Shown here piece by piece: positions 1 through 5,589 of a stretch of 5,589 bases of DNA. Location of the stretch: positions 1 to 5,589 of the forward strand of contig CAZRKA010000188.1 of assembly GCA_964600345.1 (NCBI GenBank), written 5' to 3'. The DNA is from JABMMZ01 sp964600345. GTDB taxonomy: Bacteria; Bacteroidota; Bacteroidia; NS11-12g; UBA955. The position numbers and the translations under genes are program-made. How positions within the stretch are numbered: the first letter of the stretch is position 1; the number at the start of each line of letters is the position of its first letter. A model generated the notes under the pieces. That model made no database searches, was not told the DNA's origin, and worked only from the letters and a program-made list of their open reading frames with translations.

Positions 1-1148
1 AATGTTCCGCTGTTAATCGTTGAAGTTGAAGTGGTTTTTATCTGGTGAAATTTGTAACATTGGGTATCATTGTTTATAGTAAACGATGGCTGAGGTGAAG
101 GTCTTACCGTTACACTTGTAAAAGCAGAATCGGTACACAACTTATCGGATACGACATTTAATTTTATCGAATAAATACCATCGGCGTTATAGCTGTGCAC
201 AACAGAATCCATGTTGTTTGCATTGCTTAAATCACCGAAATCCCAATCGTGAGTGAGTGTTCCGCTTGCAATTGTCGAAGTGGCATAAAAGCGGAAACTG
301 TTGTAATTAAAACATTTTTCCAGATCAACATTGTTGATGGCTGCGCTGGGCATAGGATTCACCAGAACTTCCTGAGTAGTGGTATCAGAACATCCGTCAA
401 CTCCGTCATCACTGATGGTAATGAGTTTAACCGTTCTGACAGATGCAGTTAAATAGGCATGTTGCACGGAGTCCTGCATATCTTTGGTTATTCCGTCGCC
501 TATATCCCAGAAATTTAACAAGGGCAATCCGTTGGTAATGGTGGACTGCGACTGGTAAATGAAAAAATTGCCGTTGAAACACTGATCGGTGTCATTGGTG
601 CCAATAATGGCAACCGGATGGGTATTGACAAGACAAGCCAGATCGCTGGTATCGCGGCAACCGTTTGAATGCAGATTGATTTGTCTGACCTGATAAATGC
701 CAGGATTGGCGTAAATGTGACTTATGGAGTCTACGTTATTGACAACAGGACTGCCATCGCCAAAATCAATGCTTTTAAAAGTAATGCTTCCCGAATTGGT
801 TACTGTCTTGGACTGAATGATATAAAAATTGCCTTTATAACACTGGATTGTATCGTTAAATTCGGTTTTGATGTCGGGAGTTTCACGGATATTGACCTGC
901 ACCGAAACGGAGTCGCGGCAACCTAAATTGCTTATGACAGTTAATTTCGGGTAGTAGTATGCGTAAAACGGATTGAATGAATGAGATATTGTATTGATGT
1001 AGGCTGTATCTATGCCGCTGGCATCATCCCATTTCCAAATCAGTGAATCAATTGTTCCTGAGCTGATAGTAGAAGTAGAGGTAAAATCGTAACGGTTGAA
1101 TTTGTAACACTGGTTATCGTTAGGGAATGTGTAAGATGCGTTAGGACG
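1..1148 (-). repeat. Four complete and one partial PKD-type protein repeats with paired cysteines
   Basis: The secreted protein carries tandem modules of 85-89 residues. The approximate units are residues 429-515 (888-1148), 516-603 (624-887), 604-692 (357-623), 693-777 (102-356) and 778 onward (1-101, cut). Each begins with an N-D-x-Q-C-[YF]-like motif, and units 2-4 carry a PKD-like core (IDFGDG, WDIGDG, WDFGD); unit 1 has the variant WKWDD. Each complete unit ends with a second cysteine in the form C-x-D-[ST]. First cysteines are at 442, 531, 618, 707 and 792; second cysteines are at 505, 592, 681 and 766, which is 59-63 residues later. A disulfide per module is likely in an exported protein but is inferred. 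Nucleotide identity between units is low because synonymous codons differ, so these are old duplications, not a recent tandem expansion. Confidence 0.85.
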
Positions 1149-2432
1149 GGGATAAACAGTAAGATTTGAGTCGGCCGTAAAACAGGTGAATACAGGGTTG
1201 CTCGACCTTACCCGGATTTTGTAGCCATTTCCCGGGGTGATAAACTTTGAAAGGTCGGCAGTAAGGCTATCCGGAATTGTGTCGTTTATTGTTCCCAGTA
1301 CAGTTGGCGATCCGAAACTTCCGGCAGCATCGCTTAGTTCAATTGTGAATATATTGCCGCTGCCGAAATAAACCCCCGATTTGCTGAAAGTGACATTAAT
1401 TGGCGAACCCGGACAGATAAATTTAGGTGTGAAATTAACCTGTAACAAACCCTGAAAAGTTTCTGCGTTTACATTACTTCCCATTTCTACCGGGGCATAT
1501 GCACGCATTCTGAACCAGTCGAACGACATTGAAGATGAAGAGCTGAAACACAAGAGCCCGAATGCTGCGTGGATATTGGCAGATAAGGCGGCAGTAGCAC
1601 CAAGTGTCTGAGTTCCACCCGGGAAACTCGCCGAAGCATTATTTGTTGCGGCCCAATTGATACCCCAAACGCCGTCAGCTCTTGTAACTCCCGACGTATT
1701 GGCCCCGGATGCATAACTTGCACAGGCCGGTCCTGTAGCACCGGCAAGATGAAACTGATCTGCATATATGCCTGTTCCGGTAAAAAGTGTAACACCGGTG
1801 AAAGTACCGGTATTCAGCATGGCGATGCTTGGGAAATTGCCGGTATTTGCAGTGACTTTGGTTTCAAGTCTAAGGGGGGAAGCAAAGGTATTGACAGACC
1901 TGATGGTATTATCACTGCCTGTAGCATTTGCAGTCAGAGTCAGCAATCCGCCGGCTACCGTTGCATTGCAATTAGCCGGAGTTTGCTGGTAAATATTCCA
2001 TTTTGTATTGTTAAGGGCGGAACCCGAAAAATCGTCGAATAGCACAAAGGTACTGTCACCGTTTTGTGCCGGTGCTGCACAATCGTTGCCGTAATACATG
2101 TAAATGGTTGTATTGCCGGATGCCGCAATGCTGTTAACTTTTACCCAGATAACAGTAGTGGTGGTATTGAGATTGCTGTCTATCCAGTAGTGCAGATTGT
2201 TACAGGCCGCATCAGAAAACCTGATGTCATTGCCGTTGATATTCATTTTGCCTGCGGCAATCAAAGCCTGAGTATTTACTATAAGCTTTACCTGATAGTT
2301 GGAATAAACGGAAGCGTTTGAATTGCTGACCGTAATTGAACGATTGTATTTCCAGCCGGGCAGACAAGCGGATATTGCCGAATGACTAATAAAGAAAAAG
2401 AAAAAAGTGTAAATTAGTAATCTTCTGATCAT
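1..2432 (-). CDS. Giant secreted DUF2341 / jelly-roll / PKD-repeat protein, 3' end outside window
   Basis: This frame is open from an ATG at 2432 to the left edge (810 codons, no stop), so only the N-terminal part is seen. Residues 1-22 form a signal peptide: basic MIRR, a phenylalanine-rich core, then SAISA before Cys23. Residues about 28-120 match DUF2341 (YWIDS, then IWVKV, then TTIYMYYGN). Residues about 131-312 look like a concanavalin-type jelly roll, opening with FDDFSGSALNNTKW and closing with FDWFRMRAYAP. Residues about 335-428 look like an Ig-like module. From residue 429 PKD-type repeats follow. Proteins with this architecture in Bacteroidota are usually exported and often end in a type IX sorting domain, which would lie outside the window. 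Surface adhesion or glycan binding is an inference; no catalytic motif is visible. The ISAC sequence could also be read as a lipobox. The leader has no Shine-Dalgarno, as is common in this phylum. Confidence 0.9.
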   Translation of the reverse strand, partial: MIRRLLIYTFFFFFISHSAISACLPGWKYNRSITVSNSNASVYSNYQVKLIVNTQALIAAGKMNINGNDIRFSDAACNNLHYWIDSNLNTTTTVIWVKVNSIAASGNTTIYMYYGNDCAAPAQNGDSTFVLFDDFSGSALNNTKWNIYQQTPANCNATVAGGLLTLTANATGSDNTIRSVNTFASPLRLETKVTANTGNFPSIAMLNTGTFTGVTLFTGTGIYADQFHLAGATGPACASYASGANTSGVTRADGVWGINWAATNNASASFPGGTQTLGATAALSANIHAAFGLLCFSSSSSMSFDWFRMRAYAPVEMGSNVNAETFQGLLQVNFTPKFICPGSPINVTFSKSGVYFGSGNIFTIELSDAAGSFGSPTVLGTINDTIPDSLTADLSKFITPGNGYKIRVRSSNPVFTCFTADSNLTVYPRPNASYTFPNDNQCYKFNRYDFTSTSTISSGTIDSLIWKWDDASGIDTAYINTISHSFNPFYAYYYPKLTVISNLGCRDSVSVQVNIRETPDIKTEFNDTIQCYKGNFYIIQSKTVTNSGSITFKSIDFGDGSPVVNNVDSISHIYANPGIYQVRQINLHSNGCRDTSDLACLVNTHPVAIIGTNDTDQCFNGNFFIYQSQSTITNGLPLLNFWDIGDGITKDMQDSVQHAYLTASVRTVKLITISDDGVDGCSDTTTQEVLVNPMPSAAINNVDLEKCFNYNSFRFYATSTIASGTLTHDWDFGDLSNANNMDSVVHSYNADGIYSIKLNVVSDKLCTDSAFTSVTVRPSPQPSFTINNDTQCYKFHQIKTTSTSTINSGT

Positions 2433-2462
2433 AGTGGGTAAGTCCGTGATTTGTTAAGTCTA

Positions 2463-2494
2463 CGAAAATAGTGAAAAAATATGAATTCAGAAAA
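2463..2494 (-). promoter_or_regulatory. Weak candidate Bacteroidota promoter for the PKD-repeat gene
   Basis: Read on the minus strand, the 71-base spacer upstream of the secreted-protein gene contains TATTTTCG (2470-2463), one mismatch from the Bacteroidota -7 consensus TAnnTTTG. A T-rich TTTTCTG stretch (2494-2488) lies 17 bases upstream, a poor match to the -33 TTTG box. The element ends 30 bases before the ATG. The spacer could instead be read through from the Mur ligase gene, because I see no convincing terminator between the two. Confidence 0.25.
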
Positions 2495-2503
2495 CCCTTT
2501 TCC

Positions 2504-3835
2504 TTACCAGAGTAAGGCATTTTTGAAGTTACCGGAACTCATAAGCAGTAAGACACTGCCGGCATCTGAAACGTTGCTTTTAAAATCCGAAATTTTTGAG
2601 ATAAGGAGCTCCTGATCGCTGACAGGAAGCGTATTATTTCCAAAGTTCAATTTAATATCTTCACTGTCAATTATTTGCATTTTTTTCATTTCAAAAACAT
2701 GAGGATCATAAAAAACTATGGATTCATCAGCCATATCCATACAATGTTGATAATTGGGTAAAAAATCTTTGTTTAAACTGCTGAAAGTATGCAATTCGAA
2801 GACGGCCATTATCCGGCGTGCCGGAAACTGACTTCTTACAGCATCTACCGTAGCTTTCAACTTACTTGGCGAATGCGCAAAATCTCTGAAAATTACCAGT
2901 TTGTCTGTCTCAAATACTTTTTCAAGTCTTTTGGCAGTCCCTTTAAAACTGCTCAAAGCAGAATAAAAGTCATCTTCATTGATTCCCAGTTCTTTACATA
3001 CCAGACAAGCACCTTCTGCGTTCTGGAGATTATGCTCTCCGAAAATTTCAAGTGTATGTCTTTCTCCTTTGCTCACAACCACCTTATTGTTCCTGATGTG
3101 AAATTGAGGGGTATTGTAGGGTAAACACCTTATTCCGGCATGTTCAGTCAATTGAACAAGATTCGGGTCACCCGAGAAGTAAATAAGGCAGCCGTCCTTT
3201 TCAATACTTTCAATAAATATCCTGAACTGATCGACGTAGTTTTCGAAGGTCGGAAATACATTTATATGATCCCAGGCAATACCGGTAATCATGGCTATTT
3301 GTGGTTTGTATTTATGAAATTTGGGAACAGGATCAAGCGTACTCGTTAAATATTCATCTCCTTCGATAACCATTAGCGGTGCATCCGAAAACTTAACCAT
3401 AGTGTCGAATCCCTCTAACTGCGAGCCAACCAGATAATCGAAGTCGAAATTCAAAGTTTTCAGCACATGCATAATCATAGCAGTAGTGGTGGTTTTACCA
3501 TGGCTGCCACCGATAACCACTCTGGTTTTTCCTGCCGAATGTGCAAAGACATATTCGGGGAAACTGTATATTCTGATACCTAGTTCCCGGGCTTTAAGCA
3601 GTTCGGGATTATCGGCACGGGCATGCATGCCAAGAATAATAAAATCCAGTGCCGGTACTATCTTTTCGGGAAACCAGCCAAATTCAGACGGGCAAATACC
3701 CTCAGATTTAAGACGCGAGAGTGCAGGCTCAAAGATTTCGTCGTCGCTGCCACTTACCTCATGGCCCATGCGGTGGAGGGCAAGGGCAATATTGTGCATT
3801 ACCGCACCTCCGCAAGCTAGAATATGGATTTTCAT
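2504..3835 (-). CDS. mpl: UDP-N-acetylmuramate:L-alanyl-gamma-D-glutamyl-meso-diaminopimelate ligase (Mpl-type Mur ligase)
   Basis: This is a cytoplasmic ATP-dependent Mur ligase, predicted to attach recycled murein tripeptide to UDP-MurNAc in peptidoglycan recycling. The 443 residues cover the full family length. Residues 4-32 form the N-terminal nucleotide-sugar fold (HILACGG, GSDDEIFEP). The ATP loop GSHGKTTT is at 110-117, EGDEY at 158-162, WDHINVF at 188-194, GEHNLQN at 266-272, FKGTAKRLE at 297-305, and the C-terminal domain has DFAHSPSK at 318-325 and ELHTFSSLNKDF at 347-358. The last two separate it from classical MurC (DYAHHP). I chose the ATG at 3835 because AAGG lies 5 bases upstream and MKIHILACGG is the usual family start; an in-frame TTG at 3847 would add four residues. 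It follows the DUF218 gene on the same strand after 89 bases. The exact peptide substrate is inferred from family; MurC is the main alternative. Confidence 0.88.
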   Translation of the reverse strand: MKIHILACGGAVMHNIALALHRMGHEVSGSDDEIFEPALSRLKSEGICPSEFGWFPEKIVPALDFIILGMHARADNPELLKARELGIRIYSFPEYVFAHSAGKTRVVIGGSHGKTTTTAMIMHVLKTLNFDFDYLVGSQLEGFDTMVKFSDAPLMVIEGDEYLTSTLDPVPKFHKYKPQIAMITGIAWDHINVFPTFENYVDQFRIFIESIEKDGCLIYFSGDPNLVQLTEHAGIRCLPYNTPQFHIRNNKVVVSKGERHTLEIFGEHNLQNAEGACLVCKELGINEDDFYSALSSFKGTAKRLEKVFETDKLVIFRDFAHSPSKLKATVDAVRSQFPARRIMAVFELHTFSSLNKDFLPNYQHCMDMADESIVFYDPHVFEMKKMQIIDSEDIKLNFGNNTLPVSDQELLISKISDFKSNVSDAGSVLLLMSSGNFKNALLW

Positions 3836-3924
3836 GTTACCTTGCAAAGAGAATAAATACCGGCAATAGAAAAAAAAATACTTATCAGTAAGCTGTTAAT
3901 TTCGTCTGTTCAGCCAGCGCCTGC

Positions 3925-4680
3925 TCACGAAACTTTTATCATGTAAAACAAATAGCCCACAAGTTCCTTCATCAGCAGTTCGGTGTTGGACAAGGCTGCA
4001 GCGGTTGGTACCAGAAGGTTAGATAAGGTTGTATCCCTTTTTTTGTCTGAAAGAAAATGAGTCGCAAAAAGGTCTGCATCCATGTGGTTGTTCAAGCAAA
4101 GCTGAACTCTGGGCAAATGCCATGCACTGCTGAACAACAATACTTTTTTGCCGATACCAAGACTGTCGAGTATTGCCTTGCTGTAAACAATGTTCTCGAA
4201 AGTATTCCTGCTTTTGTTTTCGACTATTATGCAGGAGTCGGGAATGCCGGTTTCGAGAAGATATTCTCTTACGGCATCTGCTTCTTTCAAAACGGGATTG
4301 ATTATCTGAGAATTTCCCCCGCTTATCATCAGCCTCTTTATTTTACCCTGTTTGTAAGCCTTTAAGGCCTGCATCAGTCTGTCGTTTGCTTCGTAAAAAA
4401 CAGTCCTGCCCAGTGCGGTGTCTTTTTTAGAGAATCCACCTAAAACAAGTCCAACCTCATAAGTAGAATCAAGCTCAGAACTGCCTCTGTCTTCGTAAAG
4501 TAATAATACCTCATTAACAAGGAAATTATTGGAAAACAGATACAGCATCAGAATGCCGAAGATCAGTCGCCTCTTTTTCTTTACCTCATCTCCGGTAAAC
4601 AGAGCGCCAAGAAGCAGAATCAATACCCATATCAAAGGTTTGATAAGGAATAACAATATTTTTGACAGAAAAAAAAACAT
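3925..4680 (-). CDS. DUF218 membrane-anchored protein, YdcF/SanA/ElyC family
   Basis: This 251-residue protein has two N-terminal hydrophobic segments (about residues 2-28 and 38-62) separated by a basic loop, DEVKKKRR. A soluble DUF218 domain follows: VLGG at 79-82, GRTVFYEANDRL at 91-102, LMISGGNS at 117-124, the EADAV stretch at 133-137, ENKSRNTFEN at 154-163 and SSAWHLPR at 184-191. These are the characteristic conserved blocks of the family. E. coli ElyC and SanA belong to it and are tied to envelope integrity and peptidoglycan; the biochemical activity is not well defined. The two-helix topology resembles ElyC more than YdcF, so an envelope role is inferred, with the soluble domain probably outside the cytoplasm. 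The Mur ligase lies 89 bases downstream on the same strand, which fits a cell-wall role. The ATG is immediately followed by nine T residues encoding Phe2-Phe4. No clear Shine-Dalgarno is visible. Confidence 0.88.
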   Translation of the reverse strand: MFFFLSKILLFLIKPLIWVLILLLGALFTGDEVKKKRRLIFGILMLYLFSNNFLVNEVLLLYEDRGSSELDSTYEVGLVLGGFSKKDTALGRTVFYEANDRLMQALKAYKQGKIKRLMISGGNSQIINPVLKEADAVREYLLETGIPDSCIIVENKSRNTFENIVYSKAILDSLGIGKKVLLFSSAWHLPRVQLCLNNHMDADLFATHFLSDKKRDTTLSNLLVPTAAALSNTELLMKELVGYLFYMIKVS

Positions 4681-4694
4681 CTTTTGTCTGCAAA

Positions 4695-4740
4695 TATGAC
4701 AAAATTACTGCACTTTTCAGCAGGTATGGTATTTGTCATA
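4695..4740. repeat. Perfect 9-base inverted repeat in the divergent spacer
   Basis: TATGACAAA at 4695-4703 is mirrored exactly by TTTGTCATA at 4732-4740, with 28 bases between the arms and 37 bases between arm centres. A smaller CTGC/GCAG pair sits inside (about 4709-4722), and CTGCAAA occurs next to both arms (4688-4694 and 4741-4747). The spacer separates the DUF218 gene from divergent htpG, and the left arm overlaps the candidate -7 element. It could be a two-site operator or an extended stem. The sequence is certain; the function is a guess. Confidence 0.45.
4700..4707 (-). promoter_or_regulatory. Candidate Bacteroidota -7 element for the DUF218 gene
   Basis: The minus strand reads TAATTTTG at 4707-4700, an exact match to the Bacteroidota -7 consensus TAnnTTTG, ending 19 bases before the ATG at 4680. 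A transcript starting just downstream would have a short leader, which is normal in this phylum. I see no good TTTG box at the expected 19-21-base spacing upstream, so the assignment stays tentative. The element overlaps the left arm of a 9-base inverted repeat. Confidence 0.4.
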
Positions 4741-4768
4741 CTGCAAACAGAATATTAATAATTCGTTT

Positions 4769-5589
4769 ATGAGTAAATCAGGTTCAATTTCAGTCAATAC
4801 CGAAAACATTTTCCCTATCATCAAGAAATTCCTTTACAGTGATCATGAAATCTTTCTGCGAGAACTTGTGTCAAATGCCACCGACGCCTGTCAGAAGCTG
4901 AAAACGCTTGCAGGTGTTGGCGAGTATACAGGCTCTACAGACGACCTCAGGATTACAGTTACATTGAATGAGGCCGAGAAAACCCTTACTATCAGCGACA
5001 ATGGCATAGGAATGAGTGAAGAGGAAATTGAAAAATACATCAATCAGCTCGCATTTTCCGGTGCCGAAGAATTTGTCCGTCAATATAAAGATAAAGCCGA
5101 CGCCAATGTGATCGGTCATTTCGGACTTGGATTCTATTCTTCTTTTATGGTTGCTTCCAGGGTGGAGATTCAGACTTTGTCTTACAGAGAAAAATCAGTC
5201 GCGGCCAAATGGGAATGCGATGGAAGTACCAGCTATAAAATAAGCAAAGGCAAAAGAAAGAGCAGAGGTACAGATATCATTCTGCATCTCGCTGAAGACA
5301 GTCTGGAGTTTAACGAAAAATTCAGAATATCATCCTTACTTGAAAAATACTGTAAATTCCTGCCTGTTCCGGTTGAATTTGACGGTAAAACAGTTAATTC
5401 TGAAAAACCGCTTTGGCTTGGTAAACCTTCAGAACTTAAAGATGAGGATTATATCAGGTTTTATCAGACACTGTATCCATTTGCACAGGCACCCTTGTTC
5501 TGGATTCATATCAATGTTGATTATCCTTTCAACCTGACCGGAATATTGTATTTCCCTAAAGTGGACTCGGCCATAGAAGCAGATAAGCA
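4769..5589 (+). CDS. htpG: Molecular chaperone HtpG (bacterial Hsp90), 3' end outside window
   Basis: The reading frame starts at ATG 4769 and is still open at the right edge after 273 codons, so the N-terminal ATPase domain and the start of the middle domain are present. HtpG is a cytoplasmic homodimeric ATP-dependent chaperone that helps client proteins fold and mature. GHKL ATPase motifs are intact: FLRELVSNATDA at 29-40 with Glu32 and Asn36, DNGIGM at 78-83 and the glycine-rich lid GHFGLGFYS at 117-125. The lid sequence INQLAFSGAEEF at 91-102 is the form I associate with Bacteroidota. The middle domain begins with RGTDIILHL at 167-174 and continues through KYCKFLPVPV, PLFWIHINVDYPFNLTG and YFPKV. 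No Shine-Dalgarno precedes the ATG; the leader is AT-rich. The start is supported by the family-typical ISVNTENIFPIIKKFLYS opening. It is divergent from the DUF218 gene. Confidence 0.96.
   Translation, partial: MSKSGSISVNTENIFPIIKKFLYSDHEIFLRELVSNATDACQKLKTLAGVGEYTGSTDDLRITVTLNEAEKTLTISDNGIGMSEEEIEKYINQLAFSGAEEFVRQYKDKADANVIGHFGLGFYSSFMVASRVEIQTLSYREKSVAAKWECDGSTSYKISKGKRKSRGTDIILHLAEDSLEFNEKFRISSLLEKYCKFLPVPVEFDGKTVNSEKPLWLGKPSELKDEDYIRFYQTLYPFAQAPLFWIHINVDYPFNLTGILYFPKVDSAIEADK

Noticed and set aside
249..2321. Several open frames on the plus strand, and a minus-strand frame at 1487-1795, inside the secreted-protein gene.
   Set aside because: They lie inside the long minus-strand frame, are short, show no recognisable domain and have cysteine/isoleucine-rich compositions typical of shadow frames.
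2388..2405. T-rich run encoding the Phe-rich signal peptide, as a slippage switch.
   Set aside because: The longest uninterrupted run is six T residues, broken by C, which is too short to support phase variation.
2367..2432. Lipobox-like ISAC at residues 20-23 of the secreted protein, suggesting a lipoprotein.
   Set aside because: The cysteine sits at the usual start of the DUF2341 module and may instead form a disulfide. Ile at -3 fits a lipobox only loosely, so I call a plain signal peptide and record lipoprotein as an alternative.
2502..2517. Inverted repeat CCTTAC-CAGA-GTAAGG overlapping the Mur ligase stop codon, as a possible terminator.
   Set aside because: In the direction of the gene the stem is followed by AAAAGGGTTTT, not a U run. 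The T5 run lies on the opposite-strand side, where no gene ends. Too weak to call.
2789..4365. Plus-strand open frames opposite the Mur ligase and DUF218 genes.
   Set aside because: They are antisense to two well-recognised full-length genes and have no family signature or plausible start context.
4732..4765. TTTG-20-TAATAATTCG as a promoter for htpG.
   Set aside because: The downstream box matches only the TA of TAnnTTTG, and the implied transcription start would fall at or after the ATG.
4871..5119. Minus-strand open frame of 82 codons opposite htpG.
   Set aside because: It is antisense to the conserved HtpG ATPase domain and has no recognisable features.

Overview
The window looks like a piece of a Bacteroidota chromosome. 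The supporting signs are a very long secreted protein with DUF2341 and PKD-type modules, an HtpG with the Bacteroidota-style lid (INQLAFSGAEEF, GHFGLGFYS), a Mur ligase with the DFAHSPSK/ELHTFSSL signatures typical of Bacteroidota, AT-rich leaders that mostly lack a Shine-Dalgarno, and an exact TAnnTTTG promoter element. The assignment rests on family recognition from memory, not on a search.

Layout: three genes lie on the minus strand and one on the plus strand. Bases 1-2432 (minus) hold the first 810 codons of a giant secreted multidomain protein that runs off the left edge. Bases 2504-3835 (minus) hold a complete Mpl-type Mur ligase. Bases 3925-4680 (minus) hold a complete membrane-anchored DUF218 protein of the YdcF/SanA/ElyC family. 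Bases 4769-5589 (plus) hold the first 273 codons of htpG, running off the right edge. The spacers are short (71, 89 and 88 bases), so no stretch over 300 bases lacks a gene. I see no tRNA, rRNA, CRISPR array, insertion sequence or integration site.

How the genes may relate: the Mur ligase and the DUF218 protein both point to cell-wall work, and they sit in the same orientation, so they may form a small envelope unit. The giant protein is an exported product of unknown role, probably a cell-surface or secreted adhesin-like protein. HtpG is a cytoplasmic chaperone transcribed divergently from the DUF218 gene. Their 88-base shared spacer carries a perfect 9-base inverted repeat, the best candidate regulatory structure in the window. 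Overall this is mostly a conventional chromosomal region. The least characterised element is the cysteine-paired PKD repeat protein. I found no convincing evidence of a new defence or mobile system.
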